A stretch of 64,000 nt of DNA from Roseimarinus sediminis (GTDB lineage: Bacteria > Bacteroidota > Bacteroidia > Bacteroidales > Prolixibacteraceae), in NCBI RefSeq assembly GCF_050433125.1, contig NZ_JBNPXV010000006.1, positions 62,001 to 126,000 of the forward strand. Direction: 5' to 3'. The translations under genes were made by a program, and so were the position numbers. The notes below the pieces were generated by a model. It did not search any database. It was not told the DNA's origin and saw only the letters and a program-made list of their open reading frames with translations. This document shows, in pieces, positions 26,531 through 35,863 of the stretch; the stretch's first letter is position 1, and each line of letters opens with the position of its first letter.

Positions 26531-27799
26531 TTAACGTACAATGGTTTGATCTCTGTTGGGTCCAACCGAAACAATGGTAACCCTTACGCCGGTGGCTTCT
26601 TCAATAAAGCGAATGTAATTTTTCAATGCTTCGGGAAACTTGTCTTCCGAAGTTACTTCTGTCAGCGGACTGTTCCAACCCGGCAATTCCTTGTATACCG
26701 GTTCAATGTCGTCGGTCAGCTCGTAAGGAAGTTCGGTGGTTTCCTTGCCATTAATTTTATAGGCAACGGCCACTTTGATGGTTTCGAACAGATCGAGCAC
26801 ATCGGCTTTCATCATAATCAGGTCGGTCACTCCGTTGATCATGATGGAGTAATTCAACGCTACCAGATCGATCCAGCCACATCTTCTCGGACGACCGGTG
26901 GTTGAACCGTATTCATTCCCCACATCGCGCAGTTGCTGACCATTGTCATCGAAAAGTTCGGTGGGGAAGGGGCCCATCCCTACGCGGGTGCAATAGGCTT
27001 TAAAAATGCCATATACTTTTCCAATGTTGCCGGGAGCAATCCCAAGCCCGGTGCAGGCTCCGGCACAAATGGTATTCGAAGAAGTAACAAAGGGATACGA
27101 CCCGAAATCGATATCGAGCATGGTTCCCTGAGCGCCTTCGGCGATCACAGATTTTCCTTCTTTTAATGAGTTATTGATCAGATGTTCTGTATCGACCAGT
27201 TTGAATTGCTTCAACACCTCAACCCCTTCGAACCATTCTTTCTCGTAAACTTCGAGTTCTTCCTTATAATCGTATTGATAGTATTTTTCGAGTTGTTCGA
27301 TGTGCTTCTGTTTCCTTTCGGCATATTTGCTCTCGAAGTTGTGAAGCAAATCGCCGATGCGTAAACCATCACGTCCAAACTTGTCGCGATAGGTTGGCCC
27401 GATTCCTTTTAAGGTGGATCCAATTTTGGTTTTTCCTTTAGCTGCTTCCGATGCTGCATCGAGCAAACGGTGTGTAGGAAGAATCAGGTGGGCTTTTTTT
27501 GAGATCACCAGGTTGTTGGTGAGTTCAAAGCCAATTTGGGAGAGCGATTCAATTTCTTTTTTAAATACCGAAGGATCGAGCACAACGCCATTCCCGATAA
27601 CATTTAGTTTGTTTTCGCGAAAAATTCCCGAAGGAATGGTGTGCAAAACCTGTTTGATGTTGTTGAATTCAAGCGTATGGCCGGCGTTCGGACCTCCCTG
27701 AAAACGGGCGATTACGTCGTACTGGGGAGTAAGTACATCAACGACCTTACCTTTGCCCTCGTCGCCCCATTGCAGCCCAAGTAGTACATCTACCTTCAT
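26531..27799 (-). CDS. purA: Adenylosuccinate synthetase (422 aa)
   Basis: Joins IMP and aspartate with GTP in AMP synthesis. Signature GLQWGDEGKGKVVD at the N-terminus carries the catalytic Asp and P-loop; GPNAGHT and the GSTTGRPRRCGW loop are present. Full length. Confidence 0.97.
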   Translation of the reverse strand: MKVDVLLGLQWGDEGKGKVVDVLTPQYDVIARFQGGPNAGHTLEFNNIKQVLHTIPSGIFRENKLNVIGNGVVLDPSVFKKEIESLSQIGFELTNNLVISKKAHLILPTHRLLDAASEAAKGKTKIGSTLKGIGPTYRDKFGRDGLRIGDLLHNFESKYAERKQKHIEQLEKYYQYDYKEELEVYEKEWFEGVEVLKQFKLVDTEHLINNSLKEGKSVIAEGAQGTMLDIDFGSYPFVTSSNTICAGACTGLGIAPGNIGKVYGIFKAYCTRVGMGPFPTELFDDNGQQLRDVGNEYGSTTGRPRRCGWIDLVALNYSIMINGVTDLIMMKADVLDLFETIKVAVAYKINGKETTELPYELTDDIEPVYKELPGWNSPLTEVTSEDKFPEALKNYIRFIEEATGVRVTIVSVGPNRDQTIVR

Positions 27800-27904
27800 G
27801 TTGATTCTTGTTTGAATGAATTAATGATTAAACATAAAAATCGGTCTACTCCAAAACTTTTGGAATAAACCGTGCCGGCAATCGCAATTATTGGTTTTGG
27901 CAAC

Positions 27905-27936
27905 CAAAAGTACAAAACTATTCAGTGCCTGACAAA
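27905..27936 (-). promoter_or_regulatory. Promoter of purA
   Basis: On the minus strand TTTG (27933-27936), 20 nt, TACTTTTG (27905-27912). A second possible -7 box, TAGTTTTG, overlaps at 27913-27920. The start codon is ~105 bp downstream. Confidence 0.6.
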
Positions 27937-27971
27937 TAAAACGATGGAAGTTTCTAATTGCAGGAGAAGGC

Positions 27972-28436
27972 TTACTGTGGCAAGTTTCCTGACTGTTTGG
28001 GATTTATCTTTTCACCATAGATATAAAGGGTGTGGTGCGACAGACTGAAGTTGTTGTCTTTACAGGTGTCTTCAATGATTTGACGAATACGGGGATCAAA
28101 AAATTCAGTGACTGTTCCGGTGTTGATGTCGATCAGGTGATCGTGAATTTCTGACGCATAGGCTTTCTCAAACTGGGCGATATTTTTTCCAAATTGATGT
28201 TTCACTACCAATTTGCACTCGAGTAGCAAATCGATGGTATTGTAAAGTGTAGCCCGGCTTACACGATAGTTTTTATTTTTCATCGAAATATAAAGCGACT
28301 CAATATCGAAATGTCCGTTGCGCGAATAAATTTCTTCCAAAATGGCAAAGCGCTCTGGCGTTTTTCTATGTCCCTTTGACTCAAGGTAGTCAGTGAATAA
28401 TTTTCTAGCCGTATCCTTCAATTTCTGGTTATTCAT
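27972..28436 (-). CDS. Fur-family transcriptional regulator (154 aa)
   Basis: Start set at ATG 28436 (MNNQKLKDTARKLFTDYLES); a TTG at 28463 would overlap the predicted promoter. Winged-helix HTH at ~20-85 (RKTPERFAILEEIYSRNGHF, RVSRATLYNTIDLLLEC) and a dimerisation domain with HDHLIDINTG. The two CxxC zinc pairs of classical Fur are absent, as in many Bacteroidota Fur/PerR-like proteins. A 7-1-7 palindrome 3 bp upstream suggests autoregulation. It is 73 bp downstream of spoT. Confidence 0.88.
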   Translation of the reverse strand: MNNQKLKDTARKLFTDYLESKGHRKTPERFAILEEIYSRNGHFDIESLYISMKNKNYRVSRATLYNTIDLLLECKLVVKHQFGKNIAQFEKAYASEIHDHLIDINTGTVTEFFDPRIRQIIEDTCKDNNFSLSHHTLYIYGEKINPKQSGNLPQ

Positions 28437-28438
28437 AC

Positions 28439-28453
28439 TTAAACTAAGTTTAA
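28439..28453 (-). promoter_or_regulatory. 7-1-7 palindrome, candidate Fur-family operator
   Basis: TTAAACT-A-AGTTTAA is a perfect 15-bp inverted repeat of the geometry used by Fur and PerR. It lies between the candidate -7 box (minus strand TATATTTG, 28461-28468) and the start codon, a position where bound protein would block transcription. Confidence 0.55.
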
Positions 28454-28509
28454 ATTGGAACAAATATAGAAATTTTGGAACGATTTTACAGGCGGGCTAA
28501 ATAACTTTT

Positions 28510-30720
28510 TTACATTTCTTCCATGCGCTCAACCGTTTCAATTCCTTTGATTTTCTTCAGCTCAGTAATGATGTTCATTACATCGTTGGTGTTGTGAACA
28601 TACAAGTCGAGTGTACCGGTAAATACGCCGTCGATGGTATCGAATTTTACACTGCGCATATTGATGTTGTGGTCTTTCGAAATGATGCCGGTGATTTCGG
28701 TTACAATGCCAATGCGATCGAAACCCTTAATGAAAATATTGGTCAGGTACGACTGAATTTTAAATTGTTTCCATTTGGCCGAAACAATGCGGTCTCCTTC
28801 GCTGGTCATAATTTTCATGCTTTCGGGACACGATTTTTTGTGAATGACCACCATGTTGTTGTCGTTGAGATAGCCAATTACATCGTCGCCCGGAATGGGA
28901 TTGCAGCAGCGTGCCAGGTGGAAGTTTTTCTCAACGTTTTCTTCTGTAAGGATATAGGGCTTTTTGCGGTCAATTTTGTCGGTTTTGACTTCCTGTTCCT
29001 GCGGTTTTTTCTTACGCCCCAGGCTTAGCCGCCAGTATTTAATGAGTTTGTTCTTGTCTTTTTTGTCCTCAAAGAGTGCTCCGATATCGGCAAGGGAACT
29101 CAAGCCGGAACCGATTTGTGCATACATTTGAATTTTTGATTCCAGATTGAAATGCTGCAACAGGATGTTGATGGTTTCATTGGAAGGATGTCGTTCAATC
29201 TTTTTTAATTCTTCTTCAATAAGTTCTTTGCCCCTCTCAATGTGTTTTTTGTGTTCTAACTTAAATGAATCCTTGATCTTTTGCTTTGCTTTGGCCGTTT
29301 GTGCAATGTCGAACCAATTGGCGCGTGGCGATTGTTTTTCGGAAGTGAGAATCTCGATTTGATCGCCACTGTGCAGTTCATGGCTGATGGGTACCAGCTG
29401 GTGATTGATTTTTGCGCCTATGCATTTGTTTCCCAGGTCGGTATGAATCTCGTACGAAAAATCGAGCACGGTCGAACCTTTGGGGAGGGTTTTCATTTCC
29501 CCCTTGGGTGTAAACACAACAATTTCGGATGAAAACAGGTTAAGCTTGAATTCGTCCAAAAATTCAAGTGCATCCGATTCTGGATTTTGCAGGGTTTCTT
29601 TGATGCGTTCTATCCATTTGTCGAGTTCTGAATCGCCCGCTGAACCTCCTTTGTATTTCCAGTGCGCTGCAAAGCCCCGTTCGGCGATCTCATCCATGCG
29701 CTCGCTTCTGATCTGAACCTCGACCCATTTTCCTTCGGGGCCCATTACAGTTACGTGAAGTGCCTCATAGCCATTGGCCTTGGGCATGGTGATCCAGTCG
29801 CGAATCCGGTCCTGTTTATAGTTGTAAATCGAAGTGACAATCGAAAAAATCTCCCAGCATTTGCGGCGTTCGTCTATCTTTTCGTTCGACTTAAATACAA
29901 TTCGGATCGCCAGCAGATCGTAAACTTCGTCGAACGAAACGCGTTTAACCTGCATTTTCTTCCAGATGGAATAAATCGATTTTTGACGGCCTTTAATGGT
30001 TACTTTAAGATTCTCTTCCTGAAGCTTTGTTTCAATGGGCGTAATAAAACGTTCAACCAGGTAGCGCCGATGTTCTTCCTTGTCTCTTATTTGCAGGGCG
30101 ATATCGCGGTATTGGTCGGGATATTTGTATTTAAGGCTAAGGTCTTCGAGTTCGGTTTTAATGGCATACAATCCGAGTCGGTGTGCCAGCGGTGCATAGA
30201 TATAGAGGGTTTCGCCCGATATTTTTAACTGCTTGTTGGGCGGCATCGAGTCGAGTGTACGCATGTTATGCAGGCGGTCGGCAATCTTGATCAGAATAAC
30301 CCGTACATCGTCGGACAAGGTGAGCAGCATCTTTCGGAAGTTGGCTGCCTGTTTAAAGTCAAATTCGCCTTCCAGTTTGGTCAGCCCGTCAACAATACTG
30401 GCTATTTTGGCGCCAAACATGGTTTCGATATCGGCAAGGGTGTAGTCGGTATCTTCCACCACATCGTGCAGCATGGACGATATAATCGACTTGGTGCCAA
30501 GGCCTATTTCACGGGTAACAATGGCGGCAACGGCTATGGGATGAAGGATGTAGGGCTCGCCCGATTTACGCTTCACTCCGGCATGAGCCGAATTGGCAAA
30601 ATCAAAAGCCTTTTGTATCGATGCCAGTTCTTCTTCATTGAAGGTATGAATCGACGATTTGAGCATGCTGTCGTATGCTTCATTAATCAAGCGTTCTTCT
30701 AGTTTCGATTGTCCCTGCAT
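28510..30720 (-). CDS. spoT: Bifunctional (p)ppGpp synthetase/hydrolase, RelA/SpoT family (736 aa)
   Basis: Makes and degrades the stringent alarmone. The HD hydrolase domain has SMLHDVVEDTDYTL intact and MRTLDSMPP; the synthetase domain contains YSIWKKMQVKRVSFDEVYDLLAIRI and GYEALHVTV; then a TGS domain (VFTPKGEMKTLPKGSTVLDF) and a C-terminal ACT domain. Both activities look possible. It follows a GT4 gene by 39 bp and precedes the Fur-family gene, so it may be in a miaA-GT4-spoT operon. Confidence 0.96.
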   Translation of the reverse strand: MQGQSKLEERLINEAYDSMLKSSIHTFNEEELASIQKAFDFANSAHAGVKRKSGEPYILHPIAVAAIVTREIGLGTKSIISSMLHDVVEDTDYTLADIETMFGAKIASIVDGLTKLEGEFDFKQAANFRKMLLTLSDDVRVILIKIADRLHNMRTLDSMPPNKQLKISGETLYIYAPLAHRLGLYAIKTELEDLSLKYKYPDQYRDIALQIRDKEEHRRYLVERFITPIETKLQEENLKVTIKGRQKSIYSIWKKMQVKRVSFDEVYDLLAIRIVFKSNEKIDERRKCWEIFSIVTSIYNYKQDRIRDWITMPKANGYEALHVTVMGPEGKWVEVQIRSERMDEIAERGFAAHWKYKGGSAGDSELDKWIERIKETLQNPESDALEFLDEFKLNLFSSEIVVFTPKGEMKTLPKGSTVLDFSYEIHTDLGNKCIGAKINHQLVPISHELHSGDQIEILTSEKQSPRANWFDIAQTAKAKQKIKDSFKLEHKKHIERGKELIEEELKKIERHPSNETINILLQHFNLESKIQMYAQIGSGLSSLADIGALFEDKKDKNKLIKYWRLSLGRKKKPQEQEVKTDKIDRKKPYILTEENVEKNFHLARCCNPIPGDDVIGYLNDNNMVVIHKKSCPESMKIMTSEGDRIVSAKWKQFKIQSYLTNIFIKGFDRIGIVTEITGIISKDHNINMRSVKFDTIDGVFTGTLDLYVHNTNDVMNIITELKKIKGIETVERMEEM

Positions 30721-30759
30721 TCCCGGTTTTTGTTATTCTGTAAATAAAACAATTATCGT

Positions 30760-31902
30760 TTATTTTGTTTGATGCACCAACGAGTAAATTTCAAAAATAG
30801 TTTTGGTGAGCTGTTCCCACCCAAACCTTGCCTTCGCTTTGATTACTTCGGCTATCATGGCTTCCTCCCGGCTGTTTTCGTAGAAATCATAAATGGCCTC
30901 ATTGATGGCGCGGGGGTCTGGATTTACAACGTAGCCACATTTTTTATCTTCGATAATTTCGGGCAGACCGCCTACATTGGTTACCAGCATTGGTTTGTTG
31001 AAGTGATAACCAATTTGGGTTACCCCACTTTGTGTGGCCGTTTTGTAGGGTTGAGTTACCAGGTCGCAGGCACAGAAATACAAATTGACTTTGTGTTCTG
31101 AAATGTAATCGGTGTGCAAAATGACCTGATCGGCAATGCCCAGTTGCTCAATCATTTGATGATACTTTTGAGGATCGGAGTAAAATTCGCCGGCTACCAG
31201 TAGTTTAATTTGCTGTTCTTTGATCCGCGGATCGGCCATGGCACTTAACAAAAGGTCGAGCCCTTTGTAGTCGCGTATAAAGCCGAAAAACAACAGATAG
31301 CGACCGTTGATATCCAATCCGAGTTGTTCTCTGGCTTCGGTTTTTGAAATGACTTCGCCATAGTGGTCATAAATGGGATGGGGAGAAAAACGCTTTGGCT
31401 GCTTTTTAATAAACAGGTCGAGGTCCTTGTAAACCGTTTGCGACATGGCTAAGAATCCATCCACCCCCTTGCAGAAGTATTTGGTAAAAAGCTGGTCTCC
31501 CGGACGATGCTCGTGGGGAAGAATGTTGTCGACGATGGCGACCACCTTTGTTTTTTTGTTTTGTCGGGCCAGCCTGCAAATGGTGCCGGTCGATGGTCCC
31601 ATAAAAGGCAGCCAGAATCGTACAATGATCAAATCGGGTGCCTGTTTCTTGATATTCAGCCCCCTGATGATCCAGTTGAGCGGATTGACCGAATTGATTT
31701 CCCGACTGATATGGATGTGTTTTGGAGCAGGCGCATTGGTGTACTGTGTGCTCCCCGGAAAAAGAAATCCGGGATACTGCAGTTTGAAGTTGACAATTTT
31801 TACCTCGTGCCCTTCGTTAACTAACTGCCTGGCAAGTCGTTCATCGAGTGCTGCTATACCTCCCCTGTATGGATGGGCCGGACCCAGAATAACTATCTTC
31901 AT
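30760..31902 (-). CDS. GT4-type glycosyltransferase (380 aa)
   Basis: GT-B fold: N-terminal MKIVILGPAHPYRGGIAALD with the donor/acceptor glycine loop; C-terminal FGFIRDYKGLDLLLSAM and GLPEIIEDKKCGYVV, with the E-x7-E type region. Likely cytosolic or membrane-associated in polysaccharide or lipid glycosylation. Its position between miaA and spoT gives no hint of acceptor. Confidence 0.88.
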   Translation of the reverse strand: MKIVILGPAHPYRGGIAALDERLARQLVNEGHEVKIVNFKLQYPGFLFPGSTQYTNAPAPKHIHISREINSVNPLNWIIRGLNIKKQAPDLIIVRFWLPFMGPSTGTICRLARQNKKTKVVAIVDNILPHEHRPGDQLFTKYFCKGVDGFLAMSQTVYKDLDLFIKKQPKRFSPHPIYDHYGEVISKTEAREQLGLDINGRYLLFFGFIRDYKGLDLLLSAMADPRIKEQQIKLLVAGEFYSDPQKYHQMIEQLGIADQVILHTDYISEHKVNLYFCACDLVTQPYKTATQSGVTQIGYHFNKPMLVTNVGGLPEIIEDKKCGYVVNPDPRAINEAIYDFYENSREEAMIAEVIKAKARFGWEQLTKTIFEIYSLVHQTK

Positions 31903-31934
31903 TTTACTGAATTTATGAAGAGTAAAAATAGGGC

Positions 31935-32846
31935 TTAATTTGATTTATCCAGACGCTTTTTGATAAATTCGATGACTTCCTTTTCCTGATCGGGTTCAAA
32001 CCAGTTAATGCTTTCATCTTTTCTGAACCAGGTGAGTTGACGACGGGCATAGCGGCGACTGTTGCGCTTGATGAGTTCGATGGCTTCGGCCTCGGTAGTA
32101 GCGCCATCGAAGGATGCAAAGAGTTCGCGGTAGCCTACGGTATTCAGTGAGTTAAGGTTGCGGTGAGGATAAACAGTCCGGGCTTCTTCTACCAATCCAT
32201 CGGCCACCATCTGGTCGACGCGCTGGTTGATTCGCTGATGCAGCACTTGCCGGTCGGTGTTGAGTCCAATTTTCAGTATTTGAAAGGGTCTGCTTTGTTT
32301 GGTATTGCTTCGAAACGAAGAATAGGGTTTTCCTGTAAGATAATAGATCTCCAGGGCATGCATGATGCGTTTGTGGTTTTTTAAATCGACTGTGGCGTAA
32401 TAGTCGGGATCTACTTTTTTCAGCATCCGACGCAGGGAGTCCAAACCTTCGGTCTCATATTTTGCGATTATTTCTTTTCGTAGTTCATGATCAATTTTGG
32501 GTAAGTCATCAATGCCATCACATACAGCATCGATGTACATCATCGAGCCGCCTGTCATGACCATCTCGTTGTAGGTCTTGAATTTGGTATCGAGTAATTC
32601 AATTACCTCGCTTTCAAATTGGGCAGCATTGTAATATTGATGGATGGAATGCGATTGAATGAAGTTGTGTTTAACAGTATGAAGTTGCTGAGAATCGGGT
32701 ACAGCGGTGCCAATTCGTAGCTCTCTGTATATTTGGCGCGAATCGGCCGATATTATTTCAGTTTTCAGCTGCTGAGCCACAGCTATGCTTAAGCTTGTTT
32801 TTCCAATGCCGGTTGGTCCGACGATGACTATCAGTGTTTTATCCAT
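31935..32846 (-). CDS. miaA: tRNA dimethylallyltransferase (303 aa)
   Basis: Transfers a dimethylallyl group to A37 of tRNAs reading UNN codons. P-loop GPTGIGKTSLSIAVA, then SADSRQIYRELRIGTA and the tRNA-binding GGSMMYIDAV segment and YARRQLTWFR near the C-terminus. First gene of the probable miaA-GT4-spoT run (gaps of 32 and 39 bp). Confidence 0.95.
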   Translation of the reverse strand: MDKTLIVIVGPTGIGKTSLSIAVAQQLKTEIISADSRQIYRELRIGTAVPDSQQLHTVKHNFIQSHSIHQYYNAAQFESEVIELLDTKFKTYNEMVMTGGSMMYIDAVCDGIDDLPKIDHELRKEIIAKYETEGLDSLRRMLKKVDPDYYATVDLKNHKRIMHALEIYYLTGKPYSSFRSNTKQSRPFQILKIGLNTDRQVLHQRINQRVDQMVADGLVEEARTVYPHRNLNSLNTVGYRELFASFDGATTEAEAIELIKRNSRRYARRQLTWFRKDESINWFEPDQEKEVIEFIKKRLDKSN

Positions 32847-32918
32847 TGGGTATTTTTAAGCGCTTTTTTTTAGAGAGGCAAAAATACGAAAAGAAAAGCA
32901 GTCAGGAGAAAATAGAAA

Positions 32919-33041
32919 GTGAATGGTGAATGGTGAATGGTGAATTGTGAATTGTGAATGGTGAATTATGAATGGTGAATGGTAAAAGGTGAATTATGAA
33001 TGGTGAATTGTGAATGGTGAATATTGAATGGTGAATTATAA
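32919..33041. repeat. Short tandem GTGAATG(G) microsatellite-like array
   Basis: About 15 head-to-tail 7-8 bp units (GTGAATG, GTGAATT, ATGAATG variants). It lies upstream of miaA and holds no gene. Confidence 0.85.
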
Positions 33042-33180
33042 TATATGAAGTTTGTACTTTTTCATTGGCCGCGGGCTATAATAAAAGCGAATTGTGCGGA
33101 GAGCCACAGAGAAAAATAAGCAGGGACATCCGATGCCTGATGGAACAAGAGGTCGCTATTGAAATATTTGGGAGACAACG

Positions 33181-33264
33181 GTCTAATATCTATGGTCTTG
33201 TGTCTAATATCGATGGTCTTGTGTCTAATATCTATCGTCTAAAGTCTAATATCTTTCTTCTCAT
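33181..33264. repeat. 21-bp tandem repeat (four units)
   Basis: Units starting GTCTAATATC(T/G)ATGGTCTTG at 33181 and 33202; GTCTAATATCTATCG at 33223; a divergent fourth at 33244. Non-coding as far as I can see; it sits just downstream of the small minus-strand gene's terminator. Confidence 0.8.
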
Positions 33265-33272
33265 TTGCGGGC

Positions 33273-33297
33273 AAAAAAAAAGGGACTCCCGTCCCTT
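33273..33297 (-). terminator. Terminator of the 57-aa gene
   Basis: AGGGAC / GTCCCT stem, TCCC loop, followed on the minus strand by nine T. It overlaps the stop codon. Confidence 0.8.
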
Positions 33298-33469
33298 AAA
33301 TATCTTCAATATCACCAAAAATTTCGAGGTAGTCTTGCAGATTGCCATTTCCAATTTCACTCTCTTTTTCCTGTACTTGCTCGTGGTAAGCTACCAGGAC
33401 GTCGGATTGCTGATCAGGTGCATTGTTGCTCATCCTGTTCAACATTTGATCATTGAGTAATTTTTCCAT
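33296..33469 (-). CDS. Small acidic protein (57 aa)
   Basis: ATG 33469 to TAA 33296. It begins MEKLLNDQMLNRMSNNAPDQ and ends LQDYLEIFGDIEDI; rich in Glu, Asp and Gln, no membrane helix. The immediate intrinsic terminator supports it as a real gene. The overlapping plus-strand frame (33065-33460) is most likely its shadow. Family not recognised. Confidence 0.6.
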   Translation of the reverse strand: MEKLLNDQMLNRMSNNAPDQQSDVLVAYHEQVQEKESEIGNGNLQDYLEIFGDIEDI

Positions 33470-33917
33470 AGGATTGGTAATTTAATTGAGTAACTGATTA
33501 TCAATGATAAACGATTTCGTTTGTGTAATAAAATTGCGCCGTTTCTTCAATGAACATTTTGTTTTAAAAGACCTTTGTGTTGATCAACACGGAAGTAAAA
33601 GTATAAATTGTTGGATAGGCTCCAAATTATTTTCAAAATCTGAAGTGTTAAAAAATGTATACAATGAATACAAGGCCCGATAAACGAAGCGCTTAAGGGT
33701 GCTTATCAAATTATTGATGATTAGAAAAATGGAGGGTGTAGTTCGAAACTTTTACACACAAATTAGCTGTTGATCGGGACAGGCGGTGCAACAAAGATGC
33801 TTGTATGTTCCATAATATCAGGGTGGTGGATGTATTGAATGACTTTGTTGGCTTCCTTTTTCTTTTGGAGGATAGGCTTTGCCGGTGTTGATCATGTTTA
33901 CACTTCTAAGGAAAGAC
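33470..33917. other. Intergenic region between the small gene and gap
   Basis: About 450 bp. A minus-strand frame around 33780-33890 reads KKKEANKVIQYIHHPDIM but has no usable start after a TGA, so I do not call it. Otherwise nothing recognisable. Confidence 0.4.
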
Positions 33918-33950
33918 AAAAAAAAAGAGGATGCCTTAACGACATCCTCT
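33918..33950 (-). terminator. Terminator of gap
   Basis: AGAGGATG / CATCCTCT stem with 9-nt loop and nine T on the minus strand. Confidence 0.9.
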
Positions 33951-33971
33951 ATACTATATAATATGGTATGA

Positions 33972-34985
33972 TTAAGCTTTGTCAACTGAAGCCATGTGCT
34001 GGATGAGTTCAACCACCTTGGTTGAGTAACCCATTTCGTTGTCGTACCATGAAACCACTTTAACGAAGTTGTCGTTCAGTCCGATACCGGCACCGGCGTC
34101 GAATACCGAAGTACATGCTTCGCCAACGAAGTCGTTCGAAACAACTGCATCTTCGGTGTATCCGAGAACGCCTTTCAGTTCGCCTTCAGAAGCTTCTTTC
34201 ATGGCGGCACAAATGGCTTCGTAAGAAGCACCTTTTTCAAGACGGCAGGTAAGGTCTACCACCGAAACGTCGGGAGTAGGAACACGGAAAGCCATGCCGG
34301 TAAGTTTGCCATTCAGCTCAGGAATAACTTTTCCTACTGCTTTGGCAGCTCCGGTTGATGAAGGAATGATGTTTTGACCTGCACCACGTCCGCCTCTCCA
34401 GTCTTTAGCCGACGGGCCGTCAACTGTTTTCTGGGTAGCAGTAGTAGCGTGTACGGTAGTCATGAGTCCTTCAACGATTCCGAATTTGTCGTTCAGTACT
34501 TTGGCGATTGGAGCCAGACAGTTGGTAGTACATGATGCATTCGAAACGAATACCATGTCTTTGGTATATTTGTCCTGGTTCACACCCATTACAAACATTG
34601 GAGTGTCATCTTTCGAAGGAGCTGACATTACCACTTTTTTGGCACCGGCATCGATATGACCCTGTGCACTTTCCTTGGTAAGGAATAAACCAGTTGATTC
34701 AACAACATATTCAGCACCAACGGCATCCCATTTCAAATCGGCAGGATTTCTTTCAGCAGTAACACGAATGGTATTTCCGTTAACAACCAGGTTGCCGTCT
34801 TTTACTTCTACGGTTCCGTTGAAACGTCCGTGTGTAGAGTCGTATTTCAACATGTAAGCCATGTAGTCAACATCGATCAGGTCGTTAATTCCAACTACCT
34901 GTACATTTTCGTTGGCAGCAGCTACGCGGAATACAAAACGTCCGATGCGGCCAAAACCATTGATACCAATTTTAATTTTCGACAT
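33972..34985 (-). CDS. gap: Glyceraldehyde-3-phosphate dehydrogenase (337 aa)
   Basis: Central glycolytic enzyme. NAD-binding MSKIKIGINGFGRIGRFVFR; catalytic SNASCTTNCLAP with Cys near residue 153; His in TTVHATTATQKTVDGPS; C-terminal SWYDNEMGYS. Full length. It is flanked by a promoter and terminator and appears monocistronic. Confidence 0.97.
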   Translation of the reverse strand: MSKIKIGINGFGRIGRFVFRVAAANENVQVVGINDLIDVDYMAYMLKYDSTHGRFNGTVEVKDGNLVVNGNTIRVTAERNPADLKWDAVGAEYVVESTGLFLTKESAQGHIDAGAKKVVMSAPSKDDTPMFVMGVNQDKYTKDMVFVSNASCTTNCLAPIAKVLNDKFGIVEGLMTTVHATTATQKTVDGPSAKDWRGGRGAGQNIIPSSTGAAKAVGKVIPELNGKLTGMAFRVPTPDVSVVDLTCRLEKGASYEAICAAMKEASEGELKGVLGYTEDAVVSNDFVGEACTSVFDAGAGIGLNDNFVKVVSWYDNEMGYSTKVVELIQHMASVDKA

Positions 34986-35049
34986 AATAAATCGTTTTAA
35001 TTATTAGCTATTAAGTTATTGCGTGTATTGTGAATGTTTGTTTGAGCCG

Positions 35050-35082
35050 CAAAATTAAGCATATCTGGGGGAAAAGTTCAAC
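35050..35082 (-). promoter_or_regulatory. Promoter of gap
   Basis: Minus strand TAATTTTG (35050-35057) with TTG about 21 nt upstream (35079-35081). The leader would be ~60 nt. Confidence 0.5.
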
Positions 35083-35169
35083 TTTTTACTGTCAATTTTA
35101 AAAATTGTTCCAATGCGTAATACTTTCGTAACATATTCAGGACGAAAAGGGTGAGACTGAGGCTGCTTG

Positions 35170-35466
35170 CTCGTTGCTGGTTGCTGGTTGCTGGTTGCTG
35201 GTTGCCTGCCCCGTGAAATTCGACCTTCGGAGAATATTTCAACGGGGCTCGTTGCTGGTTGCTGGTTGCCTGCCCCGTGAAATTCGACCTTCGGAGAATA
35301 TTTCAACGGGGCTCGTTGCTGCTTGCTGGTTGCCTGCCCCGTGAAATTTGACCTAAGGAGAATATTTCAACGGGGCTCGTTGCTGGTTGCTGGTTGCCTG
35401 CACCGTGAAATTTGACCTAAGGAGAATATTTCAACGGGGCTCGTTACTGGTTGCTGGTTGCTGGTT
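35170..35466. repeat. 64-bp tandem repeat array with a palindromic core
   Basis: Units begin (CTCGTTGCT) at 35170, 35248, 35312, 35376 and 35440 (last partial); spacing is 64 bp except the first, which carries two extra TTGCTGG heptamers. Each unit combines a TTGCTGG microsatellite with a ~39-bp imperfect palindrome (CCCCGTGAAATT ... ATATTTCAACGGGG). Confidence 0.92.
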
Positions 35467-35632
35467 TGTCCATGCCTAAAAAACGTTGACCGAATTAGAC
35501 GTAAATTTATTCTTTTTCTCAATGACCAATGACCATTGACTTTTTCCTTTTTCTCAATGACTTTTTCCTTTTCTCCCCCTGGTCTGGTTTTTTTTAGAAA
35601 AAAATTAAGCAGGGGGGTAGGGGGTTTTGTTT

Positions 35633-35863
35633 TTACCTTGTATTAAGGACAGTTGTTTGAAATGTTGGGTGAAGAAGCTGGATTTGCCGGCTTAGCAGAA
35701 ATGAAGGCACTGACTTATTTATGTTATACAACATAAGTACAGCAGCGTTTGTCCGGGTGTACGACGGGCAATTGCATGTCTGACAACTGTTAATTACCAG
35801 AGCAATAACAAGGCATACAGCGAAGTGGAAGAGTTTTTTCGAATGTTTGATAACAGGTTTCAT
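35633..35863 (-). CDS. Possible small lipoprotein (up to 76 aa)
   Basis: ATG 35863. The N-terminus is a lipoprotein signal (KKLFHFAVCLVIALVINSCQ) and the sequence after the Cys, CQTCNCPSYTR, resembles short Cys-rich Bacteroidota lipoproteins. The remaining C-terminal part looks unconserved, so a frameshift near residue 38 is possible. Confidence 0.4.
   Translation of the reverse strand: MKPVIKHSKKLFHFAVCLVIALVINSCQTCNCPSYTRTNAAVLMLYNINKSVPSFLLSRQIQLLHPTFQTTVLNTR

Noticed and set aside
32919..33264. Possible CRISPR array
   Set aside because: Units are contiguous 7-8 bp and 21 bp tandem repeats without spacers, and no cas genes are present.
33065..33460. 131-aa plus-strand ORF
   Set aside because: It runs through the 21-bp repeats and then antisense to the 57-aa gene and its terminator; composition looks non-coding.
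33780..33890. Minus-strand peptide with ANKVIQYIHHPDIMEHT
   Set aside because: Looks protein-like but follows a TGA with no start codon and no gene context.
35170..35466. Possible CRISPR array
   Set aside because: The 64-bp units are repeated in full, so there are no unique spacers.
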